This document shows positions 23,101 through 38,100 of a stretch of 64,000 nt of DNA, piece after piece (position 1 is the stretch's first letter; every line of letters starts with the position of its first letter). The stretch is from Cyanoderma ruficeps. Taxonomy: Eukaryota > Chordata > Aves > Passeriformes > Timaliidae. The translations under genes and the position numbers were made by a program. The notes beneath the pieces are model-generated. The model was given only the letters and a program-made list of their open reading frames with translations, did no database searches and was not told where the DNA came from. The stretch is from the NCBI GenBank assembly GCA_008694505.1, contig VZDJ01000174.1, positions 5,474,601 to 5,538,600 of the forward strand. Direction: 5' to 3'.

Positions 23101-26100
23101 GGTGTGAGATGAAATATATAAAATCTGTTACAATTTACAATAAGCAAGGGTTTTCTATGGATACCAGCAATGTTGCATCTTTTCTTGATACATTTATGAC
23201 CAGTTTAGGGTAATGAAGAGAGCAACCGAAGGTCATTAGTTTAAATTGCCTTGTTGTTTTCTACTGTTTATTCTGAAATGATGGAAACTCAGAAGCCAAG
23301 TATTGAAATAAGTGTATAGTTTTGTACAATAAACGTCTGCATTTTGAATATAATTTAAATCTGGATTTCCATTTGTGGCCAATGGTAGGTTTTTAAGAAT
23401 AGGAGAAACAGGAAGGGCAAATGTGAAATGATCCTTCCCCTGGCACTATGCTCCAAACTTCTGGAAGTCAATGTTTTAGGGACCTCCTGAGCTAAAGGTT
23501 GCAATCAAGTCAGTCTTAACAGCCATTGACTGATCTTTCACTCATGTATGTACACTCTTTTTGAACTCATTTTAGCTTTGGTCTCTGACATTTTGTGGTG
23601 TGATTTCTGTGACTTCATATGTGCTGTCTGAAAAAAGAGTTTTCTTTTGTGTGTTTGCTGCTAATTTCAGTGGATTTTTTTTCCTAATTTTTGTATTCAG
23701 AGAGTGGATTAAGAGTTTCCTACTTGATTTCTTGGTTATAGTTGTATTTTTTTTTCCTTTGAGTTTCATGTCTGTTGCTTTACTGACATGGTAAGAATTA
23801 AAAATATTGGAGGTAAGTGCTGTGTGTGTAAAGCTATGGTCAACATCTGGCTGCTGATAACTGCTGTAATCTCAAGAAATGCAATGATATGTATTTTGAG
23901 GTAATCTAATTCAGTATTTCATGGTGTTTTAGATGGTAAGAACTGTGGCTCGTTACCATGAAGAAAAGAAACTTAATGAAGAGAGAGCTAAAAGGGAAGA
24001 ACAGAACAAACTGAGGAGGATTGCAGCATCCATTGCTAGAGAAATAGAGTATTTCTGGTCTAATATTGAGCAGGTAAAGTACCCACTCACTTAAACTCTT
24101 CCAATTTGTGGTGGTTTTTTCATCTTCAGTAGTTTATTTGTAAGATAAAAGTGCTTTATTAGACTTGCTTTACGTTTCAGGTTGTTGAAATTAAACTGCA
24201 GATTGAATTTCAAGAGAAAAGGAAAAAAGCTTTGAATTTAAAGAGATTTTCAAGGAAAGGTAATTGAATGCCATTTCATAAGAAATACAGTCTGAATTCT
24301 GATGGTATTGTTTCATATAATTTCACTCAGTGCAGGTTAATCTCATTGGCAGTAAAATTGTGAGTTGCTGATCATAGGTTGTGAATAGATCTGAATCATG
24401 AGTTATGGATTTTCTATGTTTTTGTGCTAGATTTTGTTAATACTTCTTGTGTTTTGCTTTGAATACATTTAAAAGTTCATGTAAGAAATGTAGAATTGCT
24501 AAGTGATGAATACATACATCAAAAGTGTAATAATTTTTCAGGTAAGGATACAAAAGAAGACCTTTATTTGGAAAAAGAAAGTGAAATGGTAAGTCTTCCT
24601 GTTTTTTGAAAAAGCCATCAAATTAGTTGAAATGTGACTACATATGTGAAAAAGTTTTGGTAAAGGTGATTTTTTTTTTAAATACATGGTGATGATAAAA
24701 AGATTTCACTGTAGTTACTGACAAATGAACATTCAGTCACAAGCACAAGTATAATTTTTCTTTTCTGGTTAGGAAGGGAAGTGGATTGTGGTTGGTACAT
24801 CTCTTTAGTGGCTGTGAATCATTCATTCTGAGATTAAAGACCAAAAAACTGTACGAATTAATTGCCAGACTTGGGCAGGAGTTTCATCTGCAGTAGCCAG
24901 GAGTAGACTTTGTGGGGCATGAAACGTGTTTTCAGGTGTCCAGCAGATTTATCTGCTGAGAGATGAGGGTGTGTGTTACAGAATGGATCAAACTGAGTGA
25001 AACATGGATATCTTTTTCCCTGGATGAAGTGTGTACTAAGAACTCCTTGGCTGTGTCTGTGCAATTGGAAAAAAATGGACAAGGGATCTGAGGCCCTGAG
25101 CCATCTGTCATGGCACAGCTGATGCCCATGTGCTGAAATACTCCCCCTCCACCAAGCAGAATGCCTGCATCTGAATTTCCTGCTAGGAACAAGCCTTAGC
25201 ATGTGTTATCAGCCAAATTGTGGCCCAGCACTGGCTGTGAGAGTTAACTGGCACAGGCTAAACAATTCTACAGAGGGTGGTGGGCAGCTGAGACAGTTGT
25301 AGGCCTGTGCCATATCCCTTTTTTATTGACTAGTGAAAATATTTAGTCCTTGAGCCAGCCTGGGTAAAAGTTTTGTACCACAGCTGGACCTGAATAATTT
25401 GAGCCACAAGCAGTGGAAGTGGCTGAATGCACACTCCGGTCAGTTCAGAAGCAGAGTTTCTGGTTTTGCCTGACCAGGGAAGTGTTAATTGGTGTTAAGT
25501 GTCTACCAGCAAATGCTTTTGGGACTGCAAGGCATGCTTTGTTGTCTTTAAAAAACAAACAAAGCCCCCTGCTTATCTTTTGTTTTCTGTGATTTTAAAT
25601 GTTACAATTATTTAATGCTAGGGGGGTTCATCATCTGGAAGGAAAAGAAAGGCAAGCACGTCTTTGACTGATGAGGAAGGTAAGTCACTTCTCAAAATTT
25701 TGCATCCATAGCATAGTACGTAAGTTGGATATTAAACCCACAGGTTTTCAGTCTGTTACTGTGTAGGTGCATCCCTTTTCACAAACCAAATACCAACCTT
25801 CATCTATTTCTTAGAGATATTAGATAGTCAATTAAATAGTAAATTATCCCTAAAAGAGCTCCAGTGAAAATTTATAAATAACATTTTCCTTGAAATTATG
25901 CTGCCATCATTATTGGTGGATTTTAATGCTTTCTGTCCTCATTACTTTGTTTGTCAGGCCTTACTAATAGTCTTGGAGTTGTTTTGGGATTTTAGACTGA
26001 AATACCCATCTGCTCTGGGTCTTTTCTTGTGGTGACCACTCTGTCATGTACTGACAAAGGAACTCCCCTGTTTAAAGCTACAGAACAACCTGTGGTGAAC

Positions 26101-29100
26101 AATGTCAATCAACACTTAACTGCAGAGGTTAACTGTCCTGAGGCAGAAGTGCTTCTCTCCTGTTATCTTTTATATACTGCATATAGTTGCTCTCAGATTA
26201 TTTTGTTTTCCATACATATTTAATTCTTTTTAAATCCTGCAGACTTTGAATATTCTGGGCTCATTCACTTTAGGGGTATAGAATTAAAAGCCTCCTGAAT
26301 TATTGTATAATTTTAAACCAAGATTTGCGTTTGTTTTTCTTGTAGTTGAAGATGAAGAAGAAACAATTGAAGAACAAGAAGCTAAAGAAGGAAACATAAA
26401 CCATCAAGCTGAATTGTCTAATCTAGCCAAAGAAGGTAGGCATGTGGTTTGAGTTTTCTCTGGCCTGGGCTCTGAAATACACAGTGCTTGTTATATTTGT
26501 AAAGAGGATTAGAGGTGGGAAATTGTGTGCATTCAGATATGCAGTCCTGTGTAGTTGGTATTTAGTTTTTTCTGTTTGGAAAGCTGCAGCAGTTTATGGG
26601 ATGATGCTGGACATCTGCACTTTATAAAGCAGTCCTAGTTGTCACACCAGGTGGCTTGAGAAAAAGTAGTTCTCTAGTGAAGCACTGCATTAAAACCTCA
26701 CACCAAGACTCACAACCTGAGTTCCAGGAGTGCATGGTAAACACTTAAAACCATAGTTGTATCAGATTGAACATGGACATTTTATCATCAACTGTCTTGA
26801 GTATCTCAGAAGAGTTTTGTGACTGATTTGCTGGGTCCAAAAGGGCACTTAAGTGCTGATCTTGAAGGGGAGGTATAAATATTCAAAGATAAGGGACTTT
26901 TGGGGACAGTGCTCTGGCTAGCAGCTCTCTCATTAGCAACGTAATTGCTATGCTGAGCTTGGTGTGTGCAAAGTACCCCGTAGAGATGTGTCACTTACCC
27001 TGGTAAAAGCAGATTTTTGGAGGCAGGCTGCCCACGAGGCTGAGCGGGCCTGGCGATGAACGTGCGGTTTCCAAATCTGTTTGTTTGGTCTGTTTAGCAG
27101 CTTAGTGGCTGTAGTGAACTGGCCAGTTGGAGGGATTATAACCCTTGGCCAGTCAGCCAAGTTCCTAATGAGAATGTTTGCTGATTGATTGGCCACTGCC
27201 AGCATGTGCATTCCTACTTTAACAGTTCAGACAAGGGACCCTGGAGTTACAACTCAGTTTTGAAACTTTTGAAGTCTTGCATTCCAACCACTCAGCTTGA
27301 TTTGATGGCCCTACCTTCCCATTTGAGGCTTTACTGAGGGTTGTAGGGTGTGTTTGTAACACAATAAAAAGCAAGGTATGAGAGGAAACTACTTGGTGTA
27401 ATGCCAAATGTTCTCTCTAATCAAGGTTATTAAATAATTCTGCCATGATTCACTTAATAATTACCTCTGAAGTTAACTTCTGATTAGAGAACTGGCTTTA
27501 TGCAATTGTGAAGAATGTAATGTGATTATAATTAATAGTATCTATTGTTCCAAGTTTTGGTATTTTTAAACTTCTACCTTTTAATGACCTTCAGCTGAAT
27601 TGCCTCTGGAAGATTTGGTAAAGATGTATGAAGGTGCCTTTGCAGAAAATTTTCACTGGCCCCAGCCAAAGCCTGACAGTGAAGAGGAGAGCAGTGAGGA
27701 AGGTAAATTACTCTATGCTTAGAAGGAGTTGTGCTGAGTTACAAAGTGAATAAGTTGCTTGGCTCTTCATGACTCTGTGAAAAGACATTTTGTTCTAGAG
27801 GAAAACACATACTGAGTGAGTCACATTTAAAATTTCTCTGTTTGTGAAAAGAGGGCAGTGTTTGCCTGTCCTAAAGTGGAGATGTGTGAGATTTTCAAGA
27901 ACAATACTGAGCCATAGAAAAGCCTCTCTATGCTGAATTAAACAGCACACTTCCTAGGTAGCTATAATTACACCTCTGTTCTATGCTAACATGATGATAG
28001 AATTACATACTTGAAGAGAGGTTTTAAATAGAATGAGAGGACCTCCCTAGAAGTTGTGAAAAGCTGATGGTCATGTTAGCCTAGCTAGTGGGAATGTCCA
28101 GAACATGTACATGAACCTGAGCTTAGGCTGTTTGCATTTTACCTGAACTAGCTTGAAAATCATAGAATTGCTTTTAAAAATTAGCTGCCTCTTTTAGACC
28201 CATGTCTTAATCCTGATTATCTCAGTTTCTTTGGGTAACTGCTACCGAAGTTTATTCTAGATAAACTGTAATCTTCCCTTCTGTCCCAGAAATGGAAGAC
28301 CACATGTCTGATAGGGAAAGTCCACAGAAAGAAGTTGTCCTCATAGACTCCCTTCTCAGCATTGACCAGTACAAGGGCATGGACAGATCGAGTCCTCCCA
28401 AGAAGAACGTGCGAGACATAGCGGAGGTCGCTGCTGCAGCAGAGGTGTTGTTACCTAAAGGCAGCTCCAGGATAACAACAGCAGTAAGAATCCTTATTTT
28501 CTGCTACTCTGTGTGCTGATGTTTGCATGAAGAATCCTTTTTTCCTTGTTATTTTGTAGCTTTTAGCAAGAATTTTTTTCTGAGTTACCTATAGAATGTT
28601 TATGCTTTATGCCATGCTCTGTGAATTTAACTCAGGAAAAAATATCAAATTATTCACGTTACAGATAAAATACAACACTCCATCACTGTTGTATGGGTCT
28701 CTCAGAGAGTATCAGAAGATTGGGCTGGATTGGCTGGCAAAGCTGTACAGGAAGAATCTCAATGGCATCCTGGCAGATGAGGCAGGGCTTGGAAAAACAG
28801 TGCAAATTATTGCCTTTTTTGCCCATTTGGCTTGTAATGAAGGTAAGTTCATTTGGCTGACAGTTTTGGACAGGTACTGGGCCAGCATTATCTTTGTGAA
28901 TTGTAGGCTAGGGTCACTTTTTTTTGCCTACTGAACCATATTCAGGCTTTAGTTAATGATAGGAGTAAGATTGTGTCAGAATAGCTTTCTGATACTTTGT
29001 GACAAGGGTGCTCTCTAGTCAAGTATAGTGTCTGATCAACCTGTTACCCTCTAGAGGTTCTTCTAAATACTTCTAAATTCTTACTAGCGCAGAAAAGCCT

Positions 29101-32100
29101 TACAAATTTTTAATGACCAGGAGCTGATTAGTCATTAAAATACCTCTGTTGTTGTTGGATCTCACTTCTAATGATTAAGTTAGTGCAATGCACTTAAAAA
29201 ATCAAGGGAGAATATAAGCCACGTGCATTGTAAGGAGTCTCTTTCCAGTGTTAACTGCTGTGTTTCCCCTTCTGTAGGGAACTGGGGCCCTCACCTTGTT
29301 GTTGTCCGGAGCTGTAACATATTGAAATGGGAGCTGGAATTGAAACGCTGGTGCCCAGGGTTGAAAATACTTCTCTACTTTGGGAGCCAAAGAGAACTTA
29401 GGGCAAAAAGACAGGTGCTGTATTTTTCAACTCTTACACTGTTACCTGAGACATTTAGCCTGTGTATGTCTGTCTTATTTGTTTTTTTTTAATGAAGAAG
29501 TAGCTGGTTGTAAGATAATTTGAGAGTTCTGCCTTAACTTTTCTGTCTTATCCTTTCTTTCCTTTTCCATAGGAATGGACAGAACCCAACAGCTTCAATG
29601 TGTGCATCACTTCCTACAAGCAGCTGTTCAAAGGCCACACAGCATTCATGAAAATGCGATGGAAATACTTAATAGTAGATGAGATGCAGCAAATAAAGAA
29701 TATGACTGAGAAACACTGGGAGGCACTTTTCAGTCTCCGCAGGTACAGAGCAGAGAATTGATTTCCTGCTGCCAGTGGGTTTTTCTCTTTTCATGTCACA
29801 CAGTTCTCTTAAAACTGATTATAAAAAACCCTCTTGACTTGGTCTGGCCAAATTCCTGAGCAACATGCACCTATAGAGAAGTGCTTTTATTTGAAACCAT
29901 CAGGATTCAGAGAAATGCTTGAGACCTTTTTGTTTACACTATCATACCACTGTAATTCTTCTTTGCTGGTGTTCTGTGCTCCCAAACAGATTCCCTTGTA
30001 TGTTCTGATACTCTGCAGTGAGGAAGCTATTTGGTGGTATATTCCAGATTGAAAAGATACTTTATCCTAGGTTTAATTTTATTGCATCTACATAATTCTT
30101 CTGTGTATCTGAAAAACATAAAGACACCGTAATCAGCCAATTAAAAATCTTCTTTTGTTCACAGCCAACATCGTTTGCTTCTGATAGACACTCCTTTGCA
30201 TAACACATTGATGGAGCTGTGGACCATGGTACATTTTCTGATTCCGGGAATTTCCAGACCTTACCTGGATTTTCCAGTAAAAGCACCTAATGAGGAGAAC
30301 CAGGATTACTGCCATAAACTGGTCATCAGGTTGCACAGAGTATGTTGTCATTTTTTTCTCATGTGTCCTACTACAGTAGTAATGCTGTTGAGGAGAGGGG
30401 GAGTAAAAATATGTGGTTCAGATCAGAATTTGTGTCCTTTATTAACACTTGGTTCAGTTTAGGCAGAAAATCCTGCTGAACACAGAGGGTTCTGCTACCA
30501 GAATAGTGTGGAGATTTCTTTTAAAAATAATACAGGGCTCAGATTTTGAAGCATGACATGCAGAAATTAAAGAGCAAATTAATGTCTATACAACTGTCTG
30601 CATAGCAGTATGAATATATATAGCATATGCAGTTTATCACATCAAATCTGTTAAGTGTGAATAAGTTTAGCTTCCTATTATAAACTCTTTGAAGTGAGAA
30701 TTTTTTTCCTCTCAATCCTGAAACGTTTCAGATGATTCAGCCGTTTATTTTGCGGAGATCAAAGAGGGATGTGGAAAAGCAGCTCACAAAGAAATACGAA
30801 CACGTGCTCAAGTGCCGTCTGTCTAGTCGACAAAAAGCCATGTATGAGGATGTCATATTACAGCCAGGGTAAGGGCTTGAAACTAAATATAAAATGCTGT
30901 CACTTTCAGTGCTGAAGCAAGGAAAGAAATGATTGTCTGGGGGGGAAGTGTTTTAATGTTTCTCTGAAATTTTCCATTATGACCCGTGAATAAAACGTGA
31001 TTGCATTATAGACTAGAATTACAGCAGGTGATGCTGTGGCCTTGTGAAAAACTTGCATTTACCTCTAGGACTAAGAATTGAGTTATGGTGGTCAGGTTTT
31101 CTGCTATATTGTTTTAACATTTGTCTGTAATGAGTGGTTTTTCATTTTTTTGAAGCCCAGAGTTTTTCCTCACCATTCCCCCACCAGTGGTAATTGATAG
31201 GTGCAGGAGTGAAACAGAAACAAACCAGGGAGAGGATGGGGAGCTGGGTAGGTTGTATTTGATTGTAAGGCAGCACTGGGTCTTTAGGTTTCACTTTTCC
31301 AAATTTACTTTTGCTACAGTGCTGCTTAAAATACTGCAGAAGACCTCAGTGAAATCTAAACTTGTTCTAAGACTTTTGCATAACATACTGCATTGCTCAT
31401 TCTCACCTTGCTGATTTAGGGACAACTCCATAAAAGCAGCACATAAATCAGTGTCTTTCTGTATAATTTATTTGGTAGAACCCAGGAAGCCCTCAAAAGT
31501 GGACACTTCATCAGTGTCCTGCATGTCCTGATGCAGCTGCAGCGGATTTGTAACCACCCTGATCTGATAAACCCCCGACTTTCAAGCTCCTCTTTTGTAT
31601 CAGAAACACTGGAATACAGAACAGCCTCTCTGGTGCTGCGAGCCCTGGAAAGGGATATATGGAAGGTCAGTAGAAAAGTTAAGTTTTTTTTCCTCTCTTA
31701 GTGCCCTGGCAGAATTTCAGTACTTACTGTTGTTTTCTTATATATGTGTTTTTCTTATACTAAATATATTCTTGCTGCATTTTTTTTTTGTCATAGTGGT
31801 TTGAACTTTTCAAGTGATGTGTAAACAGTAATTTTTCGTAAACTACTTGGTCAAAGTGGAATTACCTTTGCTTTCATTATGCACATGTTTACAGGAATTT
31901 TCCAGCGCTGAAGTGACTCTGGGTAGCACTGTGCTTATTTATGGCATTCTGCAATTTTCTTTTTGCTTTCACTAGCTGAAGGAAAGAAAGACTTTTTCAC
32001 ATAAACCGTGTTGTTAAAAACATTGTAACATTCTGTTACAATGACTAAATTAGTACCCTTCTGTCAATCCATTTGAAGTACCACTATTTCTGTTGTTGAA

Positions 32101-35100
32101 CAAGTGATCCCACTCCTTGACATGATAAAAAATATAAAAGAAGTATGAGTAATGGAACAGCTGATATTTTTTGTTTAATTTTATTTCCATCCTTTGTATT
32201 TTTCTACTCCTAAATTATAGTTTGGCATTTAAGCTTGAAAGTTAACCTTCAGAGAGTTCTATTTAATTCTTTGGAAACTGTGATATATGAAGAATTGTTA
32301 AATGTGTTTTGCTATAATTTCCATAATTGGCTAATGATTTCAGTTCTTTTTTTTCTAATGCTTAAAGTGGACTGTCAGTTTAAGATTTATTTCTAAGGTT
32401 TCTAGACCATTTTAGCTAATTAATAGTTTATTTCTTAAATTTACATCATTTATTTCAAGTTAAAAAGTAAATATATAGAAATTTAATTCAGCATTGAGCA
32501 TAAAGAGGACGTAACTGTTTGGGTCATCACATAAAACAAACAATTTTCTGAAATCCCTAGGAATCGGACCTGTCTCTTTTTGATCTGATTGGAATGGAAG
32601 ACAAAATGACTCATTATGAAGCACAAATTTTGCCAAAACAAAAGGTTACTAGGAAGTTGATTGAAGAAATCTACAGCTCCCCTCCACCACCGGCGAGGCC
32701 CAACCCAGTGAAGCTCAAACCAAGCAGGTGTGTACACCTGTACTCCTTCTAGGCCAGAATTACAGCAGCAAAAGGTGGTTCTGTTGCAATCTTTACTGAG
32801 TTGTCTCTGCATCTCTGCTGATGTGATTCACACAAAACCTCAGACTTACCTTTGCATTTAATTTTTCTCTTGCTTTCGTTTTTTACCTCTGAAAATAAGA
32901 ATACTTTTCTTTGAGGCATGCAATTCCATTTGAAATTTGTTGGTGGATTTCCCATAGTCCTTACTTCAGCACCAGACGAGTTTTGTTCTTGGACTTTGTT
33001 TATGGCAATTGAGTGTTGTTTTGCAGAATTAGCAGGAGGATAATTCAAGACTAAATTGGACCTGCAGTGTCTGCTCTCACTGTTATATAAGAGACATATG
33101 AATTTTTATAGCAGTACATTTTTTAAAGTATTTTTCCTCTAGTGAAGTAATGTTCTCAAAGTAATGTATAACTGTTTTTCTAATGCAAGAGAGCTGCCTG
33201 ATGACCTGCAGCATATTGATGTCTCTCTGGAGATTATATGGGAGCCCTTTTTTTCCAGATATCTTCATATATATCTTTTCCTAGATATTGACCTAGCCTC
33301 TTTAAGATTTTTGCTGTAATTCTGAAGCATCCTGCCTTAAGCTGGGTGTATGGCAGTGGAAGTTTTCTTTCTTGGATTTAGCAAAATCACTTTCCACAAT
33401 GTTTACTCAGGAAGCTTGTGGAGTGATGAGTCTTCTGCAGGAAGATTAGCATCTGACGTGATCGGTTTTTATGTTCCCTGGGGACAGAGTTTGTTTCTAA
33501 AGGCCAAACTATGATCTTTCTATACACTTTGACTTCTCCTGCTCTTGCCAGGTTGTTCCAGCCCGTTCAGTATGGTCAGAAGCCCGAGGGCAGGACTGTA
33601 GTTTTCCCAAGCACTCAAGTCCAACGCACAGTGACCACGGCGACGGTGACTCAGCAGGGACAAGTGCGAGGCAGGTCCCCCATAGCTACGGTGTCTTCAA
33701 ATCAAGGTAAGGGAGTCAGTGCCACCCTGGTCACCTGCACCTCAGTGTAGACAGATACAAGTTAATCTGTTTAATAGAACTCCTTTTCCCTCTAGCTTAA
33801 TGGTCTAGAATACTAATGGCTTAAAAATACCAACAGACTAATTGCCAGTAAAATTCCCCGCTAGTTTCTCCAGTATGATCTGCCAGTATAATGCAAAACT
33901 AAGCTTTGTGTAACCTGTTAGCATATGGAGTAAATATGCCACAGTTGGTATTTAAACCCCGAAGACGTGTAATGTTCTGTCAAAGATGGGAATGTACAGT
34001 GCTTCTCTGTATTTATTTAGCCTTTAAACAATGCTTTCCAAGTAGATAATGTTGTAAAAATAGGATAGAGTAAGCGGTGTGGCTAGAAATCCCAATCTGT
34101 AAGGACAAAGCCGTTCTTGTAGCCGTTTGATTATCCTGTTGGAAGGTTTCTTTTTAATGCAGGTTGTTTAAAAAGAGCGGAGTTAAAACCTCTAACAGCT
34201 TGCACAAACAACCCTTATCGATTGCAGCCGCAGCAGCACAGTTTCAGACAACTCAGGCTTCCACCAGTGCTCCAAGACACCAGCCCGCAGCGACCTTCAC
34301 CACAGCAACTAGCGCAGCCAACCCTGTGAAACCGCGGGGCCAGACCTCTGCGCCGGCCCCACAGCCGGGCCAGCCCCAGCCACAGCCACAGCCCCCCCCG
34401 CACACCATCCAACAGAGTGTGCTGCCTCAGAGGCTCGTACTGACCTCTCAGGCCCAGGCACGGTTGCCTAGTAAGTGGCCTCCCCTTTCAAGGTTTCTCC
34501 CACCTTTGTACTACAATGAGGTTAAGTTACTAGGCACCCTAAAATGTGTACAGAATCGTTGTTTTTTTTTCACTCTTCTGATTAGCCTTGCTCAGTACGT
34601 TGCTTTATGACCAAGGAAAATCGAAAATTGGATAAGAAACAATAGAATTGCTGTGGACATACATTAGCGGTGTCAACTTAATCTCCTATTTCTGCATGTT
34701 TCTTCTGCTGGCAAGACTTCCTTCAGACCAAATGTTTTAGCTCTCTCCTAATTATTCCTTTCATGTTAAACACTAATCCATCTGCTAAAGGCCTCTCTGG
34801 CGGAGAGGAGCGTCGACACTGTTAGGCAGAGAAAAGCGATGAGGCTTTGCTTTAAGGTTGTATGTGCACTGCCTATTAGCATGTGTAGAGAGTACTGAGC
34901 ACTGATGTATTAATTTTATCTCTGGGGTAATGCACTGCCTTTACAAAAGCTGAATTTTCACACCAATATCGTAAAACTTAATGCTAAAATGCCTCTAACC
35001 TTTCTGCATTTAAATCACAAAAAAGCTTGGTCCTTGCCGCTTCAAAGCTTTTTGGCTTGTCTAAATGCAGATTGCTTAAAATAAATCATGTTTCATCAGC

Positions 35101-38100
35101 AAATTTCAAATGTGCATTTAATGTGCCACACATAGGAATATTTTAATTTCTTCCTTAAACCTTCCTTCATGCTCTTGAAAAGGCAGTGGAAATTCACTTC
35201 AATGTCTATACTTGTTCTGTTACAAAGTGTCACATGAGTTTTCAGGTAGCTCTTACCTTTTTTCCTAATGAAAGTGGTAATTTCTAAAATGTTGATGTTC
35301 TTACCCTTTAAACAATCAGCTTCTTTCCAGTTTGTCCAACAAATATAGAAAGCAATACCTGCTTAACTTCTATATGACACTTTTGATGCACTAATTGTAA
35401 TTATGCATGGAAGGCGCTTCAGCACCAGTTTACTAACCAAAATGTAGAATTGTGAATATTGAACAACTCGCCTCCCACTTTGACTTTTTTTAATGCTTGT
35501 TTCCCTCCTTAACAGGTGGTGAGGTAGTAAAAATAGCCCAGCTGGCTTCTATAGCAGGAGCACAAGGCAGGATCGCTCAGCCAGAGACCCCAGTGACTCT
35601 GCAGTTCCAAGGGAACAAGTTCACTTTGTCACACAGTCAGCTCCGCCAGCTCACTGCAGGGCAGCCCCTGCAGCTACAAGGTACTTACTTCAACACGGGC
35701 AGTTTTCCATTATTCAGAATGCTCATGTTTTGATATGGGCACCATGTTCCTTGTTGCTGGAGATTTTTCCATCCCCAGTGCTTATAATGTCCTGCTCTTC
35801 CTATTTTCTCTGAGCCAAGGTAGCCCTGATTTGAAAGGTAAATGTCTATCAAACGAAAGACATGGTTGCTTTCTTTTTCTGTATTGTATTTCAAAAATGT
35901 TAGTAATTGATTTGTTTTCACACCCATGCAGTGCAGCTAAAGTAAGGTGAGGCATTATTTGATATGAACTCCCTGCTGAGCAGAAACAGAAAAACTGAGA
36001 ACATTCTTGGTTTATTCTGAAATTGTATAAATAATACTTCAAGATTGGCATGCCTCTGAATTTTGGCCCAACTATTGCCCTGAGCTGAATGCTCTCCTTA
36101 CAATCCATTTTGTTTTCAGATCTCCCTTGCTGGTGGTATGTAGTGCCAAATTTAGGAGAGCCAGCATACCTTGATTCTCTGTGGCCAACAAAATAAATAG
36201 AGGGAATGTTAAGTGAAGATTTTCTGTTTGATTGGATTTTGTCCAAATTCTGTATAGATACCTAGATTAGAATGATACCCCTGTGACATGAAACTCCTCT
36301 TCAGCTATGAATACTTGGGTGTTTCCCTCATTTTTGACAGATTGGTGTAATCAACCTGTCTGGTAAAATCTAACATAGTTTGAAGCAGTAATGATCAACT
36401 TGCAATACTAATAGATTTTGCTAGAGAGTACTTATTCTTTTCCACTCTGTGCACTGCAGGAAGTGTCCTTCAGATTGTGTCAGCCCCTGGGCAGCAGTAC
36501 CTGAGGCCTCAGGGCCCCGTGGTCATGCAGACGGTTTCCCAAGCAGGAACTGTGCAGAATGCACTGAACGCTTTAGGAAACCAGCACCAGGCAGGGGTCC
36601 CAACTTCCACTGCAGTCACACAGCAAGGTGAGTTTTCCAGCCTGAAGAAATGTCTCTGTCTAACTATTCAGTTGCTAGAATCACATTCGTATATAACTCC
36701 AAATTGTTGGAGATTATAATTCTGTAAGTTGAGTGCAGAAGTGGGTAAACTATGAGGGAAATCCTTCCAGTTGGTTCTTGGTATGTGCTGGAGTTTTAAT
36801 AAATAATTTAGTACAAACTTAGAAGAGCATGTAACTTAATTATAGATTTTTTTTTAACCAGTTTTGCCTTTGATCTGTTTTTTTTGGGGAAGAACTAAAT
36901 TTGAAATAGTTCGTTAATTTTTGCAAGGAAAAATCAAGGGTGTTAATTTTTTATACTGGCAGAGGATGTGCAGTGATTCTCTCCATTTTTCCACATTGAT
37001 TTTGCTTTTATCTAATTTCTTTCACTTCTCTAGCTGATGGAGCTACAGTTCTCCATTTCCTTCTGTAAATGTTGCTTAGATATTTGGTGCCTTGGCATAA
37101 ATGTGATCAGTTCCTTGCTTAAAAACACAACCAAGATGTTGATCAAAATTAATGGAGAAATTAATGAAATTAATTATTAAATGAAGATAAATATAACACT
37201 AGGAGTTCATTCCCTGAAAATGGCCATTTGCTGTAATTTTCTTGGGATATAAAAAAGCATTCCTTGAAAATGGTGTGATGTTCTTACAGTGTAGTTAACT
37301 GTCTGAGTAAACATCTGCTAAGAGTTGAAATCACAAGAATGCTATTGAGATTCCATCATATGATTTCACCAATTTGTAGATACACTCAGTTGATGTGTTT
37401 TCTGAAAAATCTTGGATGATTTGCTCAAGATAAGTTAAAACCATCTTTTCCTGAATTAGACATTTTCTATTTTCTATTGTGTTCATATTAACATTTTCTA
37501 AATGTCATTATGTATTTCACCATGCATGACATTTTGAATAAAGAACAAATGGAGCACAGCACTTTGCCTTGTACAAAGCAAAGTAAAATTCCATTGATCT
37601 ATCTTGGATTTTTTGTGAAAACAGTTAGTGTAAATATCTACAGTGTCAGAGATCTGATGTATAACAAAGTACAAATTTGCAATACTCAATGGACACTTAG
37701 ACGAAAAATTCATCTGCAGCAATGATGTGTTACAGCTATGAAGTGTCTACTTATTGAAAATAATAAAGAGACCAATTTTCAGACTAACAAATTTATAAAC
37801 ACAAGGTTTATCCTCAGTTTGTATTCCAGGTAGAGCTACAGTTACTAACTTGCCATCTGGTGATATGGGAGCAGTGTTAAAACCAGCACCTTTGCATGGA
37901 CAGTCACAGGTACTCAATTTTTTATTCTTTTGTGGAAACACAACTTTTTGGAATCAGTAATAAGTCTATGTAATAGTTGAAAGCTAAAAGTTGTGAAGCT
38001 GGAATTAATTAGGAACTTTGATGATTGCAGAGTAGGTAAATATCCCAGCTTCTTTCCATGTTTCTGATTGACAGATCTGATGCATTTGCATTTGTAATGT

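Noticed and set aside
33707..35515. Possible snoRNA in an EP400 intron (human EP400 hosts SNORA49)
   Set aside because: I could not find a convincing H/ACA hairpin pair with an ACA tail by eye, and I do not recall the SNORA49 sequence well enough. A covariance-model search would decide.
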